From positions 1 to 64,000 of the forward strand of contig JABAKE010000013.1 in the NCBI GenBank assembly GCA_019779905.1: 64,000 nucleotides of DNA, read 5' to 3'. The notes under the pieces are model-generated. The model was not told the origin of the DNA and did not search any database. It saw nothing but the letters and a program-made list of their open reading frames with translations. A program made the position numbers and the translations under genes. Within the stretch, counting starts at the first letter, position 1; every line of letters starts with the position of its first letter. Source of the stretch: Modestobacter lapidis. GTDB taxonomy: Bacteria; Actinomycetota; Actinomycetes; Mycobacteriales; Geodermatophilaceae. This document shows, piece by piece, positions 18,761 through 28,028 of this stretch.

Positions 18761-20722
18761 ATAATCGGCGACGACGAACTCGCCCAGCCGTTCGCTGTCC
18801 GGGGTGAACACCCGTCCGCCGGCCCGCGCGGTGATGTCGTGGACGAAGTCGACCAACCCGGGCTCGGGGTCGAGGGCGAAGACGTTGAGCGTGGCCCCGG
18901 AGCGGGCGCAGCGCTCCACCTCCGCGACCGTCCGGGCGATCGTCTCGGGCATCGGCGGCCAGCAGAAGTAGGGGGTGCCGTCGTCCTCGAGGTGTGCGGT
19001 CGGCTCCCCGTCGGTGACCACCAGGATCACCGGCTCGGCGTCCCGGTGCCGGGCCAGGAACCTGCGGGCCAGCATCAGCCCGTGCTGCAGGTTGGTGCCC
19101 TGCAGGGTGTCGACCGACAGCTCGGCGAGGGTCTCCGGGCGCAGCACCTGCGCGGTCGAGGAGAAGCCGATGATCTCGATCGCGTCCTGCGGGAACCGGG
19201 TGGTGACCAGCGAGTGCAGCGCCATCGCGGTCGACTTGGCCGCGCCCCAGGTTCCGCGCAGCGCCATCGAGTAGGACAGGTCGACCAGCAGCGCGACCGC
19301 GGCCCCGGCGCGCCGCTCGGTCTCCACCACCTCGAAGTCCTCGACGGCGATCTGCACCCGCCGCTGGCCCTCCTCCCGCGGCTCGCCCGCCTGCCGCAGG
19401 ACCGCGTTGCGGACGGTGCGGACGACGTCCAGCGGCTGCTCGTCGCCGAACCGCCACTCCCGCGAGCTACCGGTCAGCTCCCCGGCCGACCCCGCGTCGG
19501 TGACATCGTGGTCGCCGCGGCCCGCCGACGACAGCGTGGCGAACACCCGGCGCAGCGCGGTGGCCCCCAGCCGGCGGACGGCCTTGGCGGACAGTTCGAG
19601 CCTGCCCTCCGAGCGCTGCAGGTAGCCCTGCCGCTCGAGCTCGCGCTCCAGCCGGCGCAGCGCCGCCAGGTCGTCCAGCGCCGGGCGGCCCAGCGCCTGC
19701 TCCAGCAGCTCCTCGTCGACATCGGCCAGCGATGCCCCGGCGTAGCCCTGGGACAGCTGCGAGGACAGCGCCTCCAGGTCGGCGAGCTCGGCGACGGCGG
19801 TGGTCGCGTCGCCGAGCCCGAGGCCCTGTTCGCCGTCCGGCAGCGGCCCGCGCTGGCCCCACGGCAGGTCGGGCCGTGCCTGGCGCAGCGCATCGGACAG
19901 GTGTGACATCTCGCTCTGCAGCCCGAGGTCGCCCATCGCCTGGGCCATCAGGTCCTGCAGCTCGGCCCGCTGGTCGGCCGACAGCCCGGCCATCATGCGT
20001 TCCTGGGCGGCCGCCCGGCGGGCCAGCGAGTCGATCAGCTCGTCGACCGACTGCGGGTCGTCGGGGAAGAACTGGCCGTGCCTGCTCATGAAGTCGGCGA
20101 ACTGCTGGTCGGTGTCCTCGCCCCGGTTGTGCGCATCGACCAGCGCGGACAGGTCCGCGACCATGTCCTTGACCGCCTGCATGGCGGCGCCGTCGCCGTC
20201 CTGCATCTGCTGCAGCGCCTGCTTCATGCCCTGGAAGGAGCTGTCGAGCACCTCCTGGCGGAGCAGGTCCTGGATCTGCTGGTAGGCCGCGGCGGCCTCC
20301 GGCGAGCGCCACCGGTGGTCCTTGAGGGCGCGGACGGCGCCGGCGGTGTCCTGCGGCAGCGAGTCGAGCTCGGCCTCGGCGAGCCTGGCGGCGTCGTCGG
20401 GGTCGGGGAAGAGCTCGCGCCGCTCGGCGGCAACGGCGCGGTCGAGCAGCTCCCGGACCTCCTCCAGCGTGCCGTCCATCCGCCCGGCCTGGCGAGCCTG
20501 GCGCAGCCGGTCACGGACCGAGCGGCGCAGCTGGTCCAGACCCGGGCGGCCGTCGACCCCGCGGCGCAGCAGGTCGCGCAGCGCCTCGCGCACGCCGCTG
20601 CCGCCCAGCACCGAGTCGCCGAGCTCGTCGACGGCGGCGGCCACGTCGTAGGGCGGGGCCAGCGGATCGGGCCCGCCGTGCCAGCGCCCGTACCGGTACC
20701 CCTTGCCAGGGCGGCGCACCAT
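18728..20722 (-). CDS. VWA domain protein, partner of the adjacent AAA+ ATPase
   Basis: 664 residues with GAGGAGG before ATG 20722. The first 420 residues are helical and rich in Gln, Asp and Leu, without recognised catalytic motifs. The C-terminal von Willebrand A domain has an intact MIDAS: DLSYS near 480, a central Thr and ILVVTDGEPTAH near 580. The tail YLRVRRGRRSR is basic. Genes of this pattern lie next to a Mg-chelatase-like AAA+ ATPase (20797-22254, same strand, 74 bp upstream). Together they resemble MoxR-VWA or BchI-BchD chaperone pairs that load metals or remodel proteins; the client is unknown. Confidence 0.85.
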   Translation of the reverse strand: MVRRPGKGYRYGRWHGGPDPLAPPYDVAAAVDELGDSVLGGSGVREALRDLLRRGVDGRPGLDQLRRSVRDRLRQARQAGRMDGTLEEVRELLDRAVAAERRELFPDPDDAARLAEAELDSLPQDTAGAVRALKDHRWRSPEAAAAYQQIQDLLRQEVLDSSFQGMKQALQQMQDGDGAAMQAVKDMVADLSALVDAHNRGEDTDQQFADFMSRHGQFFPDDPQSVDELIDSLARRAAAQERMMAGLSADQRAELQDLMAQAMGDLGLQSEMSHLSDALRQARPDLPWGQRGPLPDGEQGLGLGDATTAVAELADLEALSSQLSQGYAGASLADVDEELLEQALGRPALDDLAALRRLERELERQGYLQRSEGRLELSAKAVRRLGATALRRVFATLSSAGRGDHDVTDAGSAGELTGSSREWRFGDEQPLDVVRTVRNAVLRQAGEPREEGQRRVQIAVEDFEVVETERRAGAAVALLVDLSYSMALRGTWGAAKSTAMALHSLVTTRFPQDAIEIIGFSSTAQVLRPETLAELSVDTLQGTNLQHGLMLARRFLARHRDAEPVILVVTDGEPTAHLEDDGTPYFCWPPMPETIARTVAEVERCARSGATLNVFALDPEPGLVDFVHDITARAGGRVFTPDSERLGEFVVADYLRVRRGRRSR

Positions 20723-20796
20723 CAGTCCTCCTCGCTGGCGCTCGTCGGCCGACGGCCGACCGCTCTGCTCATGGACGAGCTCGCAAGCTGGCTCAT

Positions 20797-22254
20797 CTAG
20801 GCCCCGTACACGGTGCGACCGCCGTCGGTGTCCTTGGCCAGCCGGCGGGTCAGGTACAGCCCCTCCAGGGCGAACTCGACCGCGGCGGCGGCCTGCTCGG
20901 CGGCCTGCTCGCCCTCCGGAACACCCACCCGGCCCAGCAGCTCGGCGAGCTTCGGGATGGTCCCGAGCTGCCCCAGCAGGGCGGCGGCGGGCACCAGGTC
21001 ACCGGACTCGACGACGTCGCCACCGGTGAAGTGTTCCTGCAGGCCGGTCAGGTCGAGCCCGCCGCAGCGGGCGCGGAACGTCTGCGCGGTGGCCTGCCGG
21101 AGCAGGTGCTCGAGCACCTCGACCTCCCGCTCGTCGTCGGGGTCGGAGCCGGCGTCGGCGAACTCCACCTTGCCGCGGCTGGCCGGCACGATGGCGGGCA
21201 GGTCGACCACCCGGGCGACCGGCCGGGTCTCCCCGGCGACCGCCGCGCGGCGGACGGCGGAGGCGGCGATCGTCTCCAGCCCGGCGATGGCGAACCGGGC
21301 GCTGACCCCGGAGCGCTGGTCGACGTGGCTGGACTCGCGCACCAGCCGGGTGAACCGGGCGACGATCTCCACCAGGTGCTCGGGGACGACGGGGGCGTCG
21401 AACCCGCCGGGCCCAGCGGCCGCCCCGAGCCACGTGGTCTGCGCCTCCTGGTGCAGCAGCCGGATCTCGTCGGCGAGCTCGAGCGGGTAGTGGGTGCGCA
21501 CCTCGGCGCCGAACCGGTCCTTGAGCGGGGTGATGATCCGGCCGCGGTTGGTGTAGTCCTCGGGGTTGGCGCTGGCCACCAGGAGTACGTCCAGCGGCAG
21601 CCGTACCCGGTAGCCGCGGATCTGGATGTCTCGTTCCTCGAGCACGTTCAGCAGCGCGACCTGGATCCGCTCGGCGAGGTCGGGCAACTCGTTGATGCTG
21701 AAGATGCCGCGGTTGGTGCGCGGGACGAGCCCGTAGTGCACCGTCTCCGGGTCGCCCAGGGTGCGGCCCTCGGCCACCTTGATCGGGTCGACGTCACCGA
21801 TCAGGTCGCCCACCGAGGTGTCGGGGGTGGCCAGCTTCTCGCCGAAGCGGTCGCTGCGGTGCAGCCAGCCGACCGGGGTGGCGTCCCCGTGCGCGGCGAT
21901 CTGCCGCCGCGCCCAGACGCTGATCGGAGCGAGCGGGTGCTCGTTGAGCTCGCTGCCGACCAGCACCGGCGTCCACTCGTCGAGCAGGCCGACCAGGGTG
22001 CGGATCAGCCGGGTCTTGCCCTGGCCCCGCTCGCCGAGGAGCACCAGGTCGTGCCCGGCGATCAGCGCCCGCTCGACCTCGGGCAGCACGGTGTCCTCGA
22101 ACCCGACGATGCCGGGGAGGGTGGGCTCCCCGGCGGCGAGCCGGGCGAGCAGGTTGGCGCGGATCTCGGCCTTGACCGGCCGGGGCGTGGCTCCGCTGTC
22201 GCGGAGCCCGCCCAGCGTGGTGGGAGCGGGGGCGGGAGCTGCGGCGTCCGTCAC
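20797..22254 (-). CDS. AAA+ ATPase, magnesium-chelatase/MoxR-like
   Basis: 485 residues from GTG 22252-22254. Walker A is GERGQGKT at 74-81. Sensor and Walker B regions follow: GIFSINELPDLAERIQVALLNVLEERD, then LLVASANPEDYTNRGRIITPLKDRFG, typical of BchI/MoxR ATPases with a pre-sensor insertion. The C-terminal third is helical. A TACCGT hexamer lies 7 nt before this GTG, which makes it preferable to the in-frame GTG three codons upstream. It is co-directional with the VWA gene, implying a two-component ATPase/VWA machine. Confidence 0.9.
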   Translation of the reverse strand: MTDAAAPAPAPTTLGGLRDSGATPRPVKAEIRANLLARLAAGEPTLPGIVGFEDTVLPEVERALIAGHDLVLLGERGQGKTRLIRTLVGLLDEWTPVLVGSELNEHPLAPISVWARRQIAAHGDATPVGWLHRSDRFGEKLATPDTSVGDLIGDVDPIKVAEGRTLGDPETVHYGLVPRTNRGIFSINELPDLAERIQVALLNVLEERDIQIRGYRVRLPLDVLLVASANPEDYTNRGRIITPLKDRFGAEVRTHYPLELADEIRLLHQEAQTTWLGAAAGPGGFDAPVVPEHLVEIVARFTRLVRESSHVDQRSGVSARFAIAGLETIAASAVRRAAVAGETRPVARVVDLPAIVPASRGKVEFADAGSDPDDEREVEVLEHLLRQATAQTFRARCGGLDLTGLQEHFTGGDVVESGDLVPAAALLGQLGTIPKLAELLGRVGVPEGEQAAEQAAAAVEFALEGLYLTRRLAKDTDGGRTVYGA

Positions 22255-22261
22255 CTCGTCC

Positions 22262-22267
22262 ACGGTA
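22262..22267 (-). promoter_or_regulatory. -10 element TACCGT (minus strand) for the AAA+ gene
   Basis: TACCGT on the minus strand ends 7 nt before GTG 22254. It would give a leaderless AAA+/VWA transcript. Confidence 0.5.
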
Positions 22268-22369
22268 CGACGGTGGTGCGCCCTGTCGTCCTCCGGACGA
22301 CGCCGCGACCAACTGCCGTCCCCCGGCACGGCAGCCGTCGTCCGGTCCTCCTCGACGCCCGGGTGCTGC

Positions 22370-22375
22370 GATGAT
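22370..22375 (+). promoter_or_regulatory. -10-like hexamer GATGAT for ilvA
   Basis: GATGAT ends 6 nt before ATG 22382; there is no purine-rich ribosome-binding site, so a leaderless transcript is likely. Confidence 0.4.
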
Positions 22376-22381
22376 CGCGAC

Positions 22382-23605
22382 ATGCCCGCTGCCGCCGTCC
22401 CCCTCGTGACCGGTGCCGACGTCGAGTCGGCCGCGGAGCTGCTGCGCGGCGTCGTCCGGCACACCCCGCTGGAGCACTCGCGGGCGCTCGCCGACCGGGT
22501 CGGCGGCCCGGTCTGGCTCAAGTGCGAGAACCTGCAGCGGGCCGGGTCGTTCAAGATCCGCGGGGCCTACACCCGGATCTCCCGGCTCGGCGACGCCGAC
22601 CGGGCGCGGGGTGTGGTCGCCGCCAGCGCCGGCAATCACGCCCAGGGCGTGGCCCTGGCCGCCCGGCAGCTGGGCGCCGGGGCGACCGTATTCATGCCCG
22701 AGTCCGCGCCGCTGCCGAAGGTGGCCGCCACCCGGGGCTACGGGGCCGATGTGCGCCTCGGCGGGCCGACGCTGACCGAGGCGCTGCTCGCTGCGACGGA
22801 GTTCGCCGAGGAGACCGGCGCGGTTCTCATCCACCCCTTCGACCACCCCGACGTGATCGCCGGACAGGGCACCGTGGGCCTGGAGGTGCTCGAGCAGTGC
22901 CCCGACGCCGCCACCGTGGTCGTCTGCACCGGCGGTGGTGGGCTGGTGTCCGGGATCGCCGCCGCGGTCCGGGCCCGCCGGCCGGACGTGCGGGTGGTGG
23001 CCGTGCAGGCGGCCGGGGCCGCTGCCTTTCCGGCCTCGCTGGCCGCGGGGCGGCCGGTCCGGCTGGCGTCGATGACCACCATGGCCGACGGGATCGCCGT
23101 CGCCGCCCCCGGCGACCTGACCCTCGCCCACGTCGCCGGCCTGGTCGACGAGGTCCGCACGGTCAGCGAGCACGACCTCTCCCGCGCCCTCCTGTTCTGC
23201 CTGGAGCGGGCCAAGCTGGTCGTCGAGCCCGCCGGGGTGGCCGCGGTCGCCGCCGTGCTCGCCGATCCCGCGGCGTTCCGGCCGCCGGTGGTGGCGGTGG
23301 TCTCCGGCGGCAACATCGACCCGCTGCTGATGCTCAAGGTGGTGCAGCACGGCATGGCCGCCGCCGGCCGGTACCTGTCGCTGCGGGTCCGGGTGCCCGA
23401 CCGGCCGGGATCGCTGGCCGCGCTGCTCGCCGAGCTGGCCGGCCTGGCGGCCAACGTGCTGTCGGTCGAGCACGAGCGGACGACGGCGCAGCTGGATCTC
23501 GGGGAGGTGGAGATCGCGGTGCACGTGGAGACCCGCGGCCCCGACCACGCCGCGCACGTGCTATCCGCCCTGGGCACCGCGGGGTACGCCGTCCGCGCCG
23601 ACTGA
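22382..23605 (+). CDS. ilvA: Threonine ammonia-lyase (threonine deaminase) with C-terminal ACT-like domain
   Basis: 407 residues. It converts threonine to 2-oxobutyrate and ammonia with PLP, feeding isoleucine synthesis or catabolism. The PLP lysine is in AGSFKIRGAY near 57, the asparagine loop is ASAGNHAQGVA and the phosphate-binding glycine loop is TGGGGLVSG near 185. Residues about 325-407 (YLSLRVRVPDRPGSLAALLAEL) form an ACT-like regulatory domain of the short TdcB/IlvA type. The single ACT module suggests effector control that differs from the double-ACT biosynthetic E. coli enzyme. Hairpin element copy 3 follows the stop. Confidence 0.93.
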   Translation: MPAAAVPLVTGADVESAAELLRGVVRHTPLEHSRALADRVGGPVWLKCENLQRAGSFKIRGAYTRISRLGDADRARGVVAASAGNHAQGVALAARQLGAGATVFMPESAPLPKVAATRGYGADVRLGGPTLTEALLAATEFAEETGAVLIHPFDHPDVIAGQGTVGLEVLEQCPDAATVVVCTGGGGLVSGIAAAVRARRPDVRVVAVQAAGAAAFPASLAAGRPVRLASMTTMADGIAVAAPGDLTLAHVAGLVDEVRTVSEHDLSRALLFCLERAKLVVEPAGVAAVAAVLADPAAFRPPVVAVVSGGNIDPLLMLKVVQHGMAAAGRYLSLRVRVPDRPGSLAALLAELAGLAANVLSVEHERTTAQLDLGEVEIAVHVETRGPDHAAHVLSALGTAGYAVRAD

Positions 23606-23612
23606 AGAAGTC

Positions 23613-23669
23613 GAAGGACCCCGTCCTCCCCGCCCCTCGCACGCTCGGGGCGGGCCCCTGGACGGGGCC
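23613..23669. repeat. Intergenic hairpin element, copy 3
   Basis: Begins GAAGGACCCCGTCC and ends GGACGGGGCC, a 9-10 bp outer stem, with inner CCCCTCGCACGCTCGGGG. It starts 8 bp after the ilvA stop and probably terminates it. The following 40 bp (CTCGCGAGCTCGC and onward) also resemble the sequence after copy 4. Confidence 0.8.
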
Positions 23670-23868
23670 GTGCCCCCCACCGCTCGCGAGCTCGCAGCGG
23701 GACCGTGCAGAGCGGCCGTCTCCCGGCCCGACCGATGAGTTCGGCCGGTCGCCCCGGTCCGGTACCCGAGCGCCGTACCCGGCGCCGGAGTCGAAGGAGA
23801 TGACGTGCAGCTGCTGCCCCGGCCCGCCGGGCCGGAGAAACCAGTTCGGAACTGTCGGTGGGGAGCCC

Positions 23869-23874
23869 TAGCGT
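23869..23874 (+). promoter_or_regulatory. -10 element TAGCGT for the ABC exporter
   Basis: TAGCGT ends 7 nt before ATG 23882. This places the start at MTNAVVV rather than at an in-frame GTG eight codons upstream. Confidence 0.55.
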
Positions 23875-23881
23875 GCCTGGC

Positions 23882-24895
23882 ATGACCAACGCCGTCGTCG
23901 TCGAAGGCCTCGTCAAGCGGTTCGGTGCCACCACCGCGCTCGACGGGGTGGGGTTCACCGTCGCCGAGGGCACCGTGCTGGGGCTGCTGGGGCCCAACGG
24001 CGCCGGGAAGACGACGGTGGTGCGCATCCTCAGCACGCTGATGCGGGCCGATGCCGGCCGCGCCGAGGTGGCCGGCCTGGACGTGGTCCGGCAGGCCGGT
24101 GAGGTCCGGGCCTCGATCGGGCTCACCGGGCAGTACGCCGCGGTCGACGAGTACCTCACCGGGAGCGAGAACCTGGAGATGGTCGGGCAGCTCTACCGGC
24201 TGGGCAAGCGTGAGTCGCGGGCCCGGGCCGGGCAGCTGCTCGAGCGGTTCGAGCTCACCGACGCCGCCCGCCGCCCGGCGAAGACGTACTCCGGTGGCAT
24301 GCGCCGCCGGCTGGACATCGCCGCCTCGCTGATCGCCCGCCCTCGGGTGCTCTTCCTCGACGAGCCGACCACCGGGCTCGACCCGCGCAGCCGGCTGGGC
24401 ATGTGGGAGTTCATCGCCGACCTCGTCCAGGACGGGACGACGATCTTGCTCACCACCCAGTACCTGGAGGAGGCCGACCGGCTCGCCGACCGGATGGTGG
24501 TCATCGACCGCGGCCAGGTCATCGCCCGCGGCACCGCCGACGAGCTGAAGGCCCAGGTCGGTGGTGAGCGGCTGGAGCTCACCGTGGCAACCGTCGAGCA
24601 GCTGGTCCTCGCCGCCGAAGCGCTGCGCCCGCTGGCGCAGGCCGAGATGCGGCGGGACGAGCAGACCCGGCGGCTGTCGATGCCGGTGAGCGGAGGCACC
24701 GAGACACTCGCCGAGGCGCTGCATCGGCTGTCGGCCACCAGCGTGCAGGTCCTCGACATCGGCCTGCGCCGCCCCGACCTCGATGATGTCTTCCTCACCC
24801 TCACCGGGCACGCCGCGGAGGACGCGGCCCCGCCCACCGATCCGGCCGATCCCGTCGAGCCATCGCTTCCCGTCGGTACAGGAGCACCCCGATGA
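23882..24895 (+). CDS. ABC exporter ATP-binding protein, DrrA-like
   Basis: 337 residues. Walker A GPNGAGKTT near 38, Q-loop region GLTGQYAAVDEYLTG, signature YSGGMRRRLD near 138 and Walker B VLFLDEPTTGLDP near 158 are all intact. The C-terminal extension (about 225-310, with DIGLRRPDLDDVFLTLTG) is characteristic of the DrrA/daunorubicin-resistance branch, which powers drug or lipid export. A Pro-rich tail ends 52 bp before the permease gene. No antibiotic gene cluster is nearby, so the substrate is unknown. Confidence 0.9.
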   Translation: MTNAVVVEGLVKRFGATTALDGVGFTVAEGTVLGLLGPNGAGKTTVVRILSTLMRADAGRAEVAGLDVVRQAGEVRASIGLTGQYAAVDEYLTGSENLEMVGQLYRLGKRESRARAGQLLERFELTDAARRPAKTYSGGMRRRLDIAASLIARPRVLFLDEPTTGLDPRSRLGMWEFIADLVQDGTTILLTTQYLEEADRLADRMVVIDRGQVIARGTADELKAQVGGERLELTVATVEQLVLAAEALRPLAQAEMRRDEQTRRLSMPVSGGTETLAEALHRLSATSVQVLDIGLRRPDLDDVFLTLTGHAAEDAAPPTDPADPVEPSLPVGTGAPR

Positions 24896-24947
24896 AATAC
24901 CTGACAGCGCGGCAAGGCCGTTCCGCTCCCGCGCCGGAGGCAGGTCG

Positions 24948-25754
24948 ATGAGCACCGTGGCCCAGACGATCTCCGACAGCGTCACCATCACCCGGCGCAA
25001 CCTGATCAAGGTCAAGCGCGTCCCCGACCTGATCGTCTTCGCGACGCTGTCGCCGATCATGTTCGTGCTGCTGTTCCGCTACGTGTTCGGCGGCGCGATC
25101 CAGGTACCCGGCGACGTCCCCTACGCGGAGTTCCTGCTGCCCGGGATCTTCGCCCAGACGGTGGTGCTCGGGTCGACCGTCACCGGCGCCAGCATCGCCG
25201 AGGACCTGCAGAAGGGGCTCATCGACCGGTTCCGGTCCCTGCCGATGTCCCGCTCGGCGGTGCTCATCGGCCGCACCGTCGCCGATCTCGGCCTCAACGT
25301 CATCTCGATCGTCGTGATGGCGCTCACCGGCCTGGTCGTGGGCTGGCGGATCAGGTCCTCGGTGCCCGAAGCGGCGGCGGGCTTCCTGGTCCTACTCCTG
25401 CTGGCCTTCTCCATCAGCTGGCTGATGGCCCTGGTCGGTCTCCTGGTCCGCACCCCCGAGGTGGTCAACAACGCCAGCTTCATGGTGCTCTTCCCGCTGA
25501 CGTTCATCGCCAACACCTTCGTTCCGCTGGAGAGCTTCCCCCCGGTGCTGCGCACCTTCGCCGAGTGGAACCCGGTGTCCGCGGTCGTCCAGGCGGCCCG
25601 CAACCTGTTCGGCAACACCCTCCCCGGTGCGCCGGTGCCGGACGCCTGGTCGCTGCAGCACCCGGTGCTCTACACGGTGCTCTGGACCGCCCTGATCCTG
25701 GTCGTGTTCGTGCCGCTGTCGGTCCGGGCCTATCAGCGGACCTCCACCCGCTGA
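24948..25754 (+). CDS. ABC-2 type permease, DrrB-like
   Basis: 268 residues from ATG 24948, GGAGG at 24936-24940. Six hydrophobic segments are visible. The family patterns RRNLIKVKRVPDLIVFATLSPIMFVLLFRYVFGG and EDLQKGLIDRFRSLPMSRSAVLIGRT match the ABC2 membrane domain of DrrB/NodJ. It forms the membrane half of the exporter whose ATPase is encoded just upstream. The open frame extends further upstream only as a shadow of the ATPase gene. Hairpin element copy 4 lies 8 bp after its stop. Confidence 0.9.
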   Translation: MSTVAQTISDSVTITRRNLIKVKRVPDLIVFATLSPIMFVLLFRYVFGGAIQVPGDVPYAEFLLPGIFAQTVVLGSTVTGASIAEDLQKGLIDRFRSLPMSRSAVLIGRTVADLGLNVISIVVMALTGLVVGWRIRSSVPEAAAGFLVLLLLAFSISWLMALVGLLVRTPEVVNNASFMVLFPLTFIANTFVPLESFPPVLRTFAEWNPVSAVVQAARNLFGNTLPGAPVPDAWSLQHPVLYTVLWTALILVVFVPLSVRAYQRTSTR

Positions 25755-25762
25755 GAAAGGTC

Positions 25763-25818
25763 GAAGGACCCCGTCCTCCTCCTCCCTCGCAAGCTCGGGT
25801 GAGCCTCGGGACGGGGCC
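25763..25818. repeat. Intergenic hairpin element, copy 4
   Basis: Begins GAAGGACCCCGTCC and ends GGGACGGGGCC; inner CCCTCGCAAGCTCGGG. It directly follows the permease gene. It shares with copy 3 the preceding TCGAAGGACCCC and a following GAGCTCGCGACGGG-like tail. Confidence 0.8.
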
Positions 25819-25879
25819 ATCCGGAGCTCGCGACGGGTCCCTGCCGGAAGGCCGCGCGCGCAGGCGGAGGATGGGGGCG

Positions 25880-27958
25880 ATGAGCACCGCTGATCCGGTC
25901 ACCGCGCCGGCCGCCGCCACCCTGCCCCCGTCCAACCCGCTCGCCGAGCCCTCCGCGCTGCCCTACGCCCTGCCGCCGTTCGCCGAGATCACCCTCGACC
26001 ACTGCCGGGAGGCACTGCTCGCCGGGATGGCGGGGCAGCGCGCGGAGGTGGCCGCGCTGGTCGCCACCCCCGAGCCGCCCACCGTCGAGAACACGATCGT
26101 CGCCCTGGAGCGCTCCGGGCAGCTGCTGGGCCGGGCCGAGGCGGTCTTCTACAACCTCGCCTCGTCGAACTCCTCCGACCGGCTGCGGGAGATCGAGCGC
26201 GAGATCGCTCCGCTCGCCGCCGCGCACTCCGACGCGCTGCGGCTCGACCCGGCGCTGTTCGCCCGGGTCGACGCGGTCCACCAGCAGCGGCACGGCGCCG
26301 GGCTGGACGCGGAGTCCCTGCGGCTGGTGGAGCGCTACCACCTCGATTTCGTGCTGGCCGGTGCCGGGCTGGACGAGGCCGGCCGCGAGGAGCTCCGCCG
26401 GCTCAACCAGCGGCTGTCGGAGCTGTCGACGACGTTCGGCCAGAACCTGCACGTGGCCACCGAGGCGGCGGCCGTCCTGGTCACCGACGCCGCCGAGCTC
26501 GACGGGCTCACCCCCGCCGAGGTCGGGGCGGCGGCCGGCGCGGCCACCGAACGCGGCTCGGCCGGGGCGTACCTGATCCCGCTGGTCCTGCCCAGCGGGC
26601 AGCCGGTGCTCGCCAAGCTCCGCAACCGCGCACTGCGACGCCGGGTGCACGAGGCGTCGGTCACCCGAGCGTCGTCCGGTGAGCACGACAACGGCCCGGT
26701 CGCCGCCGAGATCGCGCACGTCCGGGCGGTGCGGGCCCGGTTGCTGGGGCACGCGACGCACGCCGACCTGATCGCCGCGGACCAGACGGCGAAGACCTCG
26801 GCCGCGGTCGACGAGCTGCTGGCGGCCCTGGTTCCCCCCGCCGTCAGCAACGCGCAGGCCGAGGCCGCAGTGCTCGCCGAGCTGGCCACGGCCGACGGGA
26901 TCGAGCTGGCGCCCTGGGACTGGGCCTTCTACTCCGAGCGGGTGCGCGCCGAGCGGTACGCCGTCGACCGCGCCTCGCTGCGGCCGTGGTTCGAGCTGGA
27001 CCGGGTCCTGGTCGACGGCGTCTTCCGGGCCGCCGAGCTGCTCTACGGCTACACCTTCACCCCGCGTCCCGACCTGGCCGGCTACCACCCCGACGTCCGG
27101 GTGTGGGAGGTGCACGGGGCCGGCGGGGAGCCGGTCGGGCTGTACCTGGGCGACTACTTCGCCCGCGAGGGCAAGCGCGGTGGCGCCTGGATGAACTCCT
27201 TCGTCACCCAGTCGCAGCTGCTGGACACCCGGCCGGTCGTGGTGAACAACCTCAATGTGACCCGCCCGGCAGCGGGGCAGCCGGCGCTGCTGACCCTCGA
27301 CGAGGTCACCACGCTGTTCCACGAGTTCGGGCACGCGCTGCACGGGCTGTTCTCGCACGTCACCTACCCCCGCTTCGCCGGTACCAGCGTGCCCCGGGAC
27401 TTCGTGGAGTTCCCCAGCCAGGTCAACGAGATGTGGGCGCTGTGGCCGGAGGTCCTGGCCGGTTACGCCCGGCACGTGGAATCCGGTGAGCCGCTGTCGG
27501 CGGACGTGGTGGGGGCGATCGAGGCCGCGTCGCTGTGGGGTGAGGGCTTCGCGACGCTGGAGTACCTGGCGGCGACCCTGCTCGACCAGGCGTGGCACCG
27601 GCTGGACCCGGAAACCGCCGTTCCGGATGCCCAGGCGTTCGAGGCCCGCGCACTGGCCGACGCCGGGGTCTCCTCCGCTCTCGTCCCGCCGCGCTACCGG
27701 ACGACGTACTTCCAGCACGTCTTCGCCGGTGGCTACTCGGCGGGCTACTACTCCTACATCTGGTCGGAGGTGCTCGACGCCGACACGGTCGAGTGGTTCC
27801 GGGAGAACGGCGGGCTGACCCGGGCCAACGGTGACGTCTTCCGCGACCGGCTGCTGTCCCGCGGTGGATCGGTGGACCCGCTGGGCGCCTTCCGCGCCGT
27901 CCGCGGGCGCCCCGCCGACACCGGCCCGCTCTTGAGGCGGAGAGGACTGGCCGCGTAG
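25880..27958 (+). CDS. M3 family metallopeptidase (peptidyl-dipeptidase Dcp-like)
   Basis: 692 residues. It is a zinc peptidase of the thimet/Dcp group that trims dipeptides from oligopeptide C-termini; no signal peptide is seen, so it is cytoplasmic. The zinc site HEFGHALHG lies near residue 480 with the third ligand Glu about 27 residues on (FPSQVNEMW). The substrate-loop motif YYSYIWSEVLDAD and the Gly-rich AGGYSAGYYSY are near 617. The upstream spacing of GGAGG (25866-25870) favours ATG 25880; ATG 25871 is the alternative. A Pro/Ala-rich extension of about 25 residues precedes the homologous region. Confidence 0.92.
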   Translation: MSTADPVTAPAAATLPPSNPLAEPSALPYALPPFAEITLDHCREALLAGMAGQRAEVAALVATPEPPTVENTIVALERSGQLLGRAEAVFYNLASSNSSDRLREIEREIAPLAAAHSDALRLDPALFARVDAVHQQRHGAGLDAESLRLVERYHLDFVLAGAGLDEAGREELRRLNQRLSELSTTFGQNLHVATEAAAVLVTDAAELDGLTPAEVGAAAGAATERGSAGAYLIPLVLPSGQPVLAKLRNRALRRRVHEASVTRASSGEHDNGPVAAEIAHVRAVRARLLGHATHADLIAADQTAKTSAAVDELLAALVPPAVSNAQAEAAVLAELATADGIELAPWDWAFYSERVRAERYAVDRASLRPWFELDRVLVDGVFRAAELLYGYTFTPRPDLAGYHPDVRVWEVHGAGGEPVGLYLGDYFAREGKRGGAWMNSFVTQSQLLDTRPVVVNNLNVTRPAAGQPALLTLDEVTTLFHEFGHALHGLFSHVTYPRFAGTSVPRDFVEFPSQVNEMWALWPEVLAGYARHVESGEPLSADVVGAIEAASLWGEGFATLEYLAATLLDQAWHRLDPETAVPDAQAFEARALADAGVSSALVPPRYRTTYFQHVFAGGYSAGYYSYIWSEVLDADTVEWFRENGGLTRANGDVFRDRLLSRGGSVDPLGAFRAVRGRPADTGPLLRRRGLAA

Positions 27959-27983
27959 ATCGAGAATCGGCGCGGAAGCGCCT

Positions 27984-28028
27984 GAGGAGTTCTGGGTGGG
28001 GGCCGTAGGCCTCCGACCGGAACTCCTC
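27984..28028. terminator. Hairpin between M3 peptidase and RNHCP gene
   Basis: GAGGAGTTC (27984-27992) pairs with GAACTCCTC (28020-28028), and the 27-nt loop can form its own small GGCC-based stem. It follows the peptidase and faces the convergent RNHCP gene. Confidence 0.55.

Noticed and set aside
23670-23868. A riboswitch or attenuator upstream of the ABC exporter
   Set aside because: The gap holds the tail of hairpin element copy 3 and a -10 hexamer adjacent to the start codon; no recognised riboswitch core is visible.
23882-25754. Part of an antibiotic biosynthetic cluster because of DrrAB similarity
   Set aside because: Neighbours are threonine deaminase and a peptidase; no synthase or tailoring genes are nearby.
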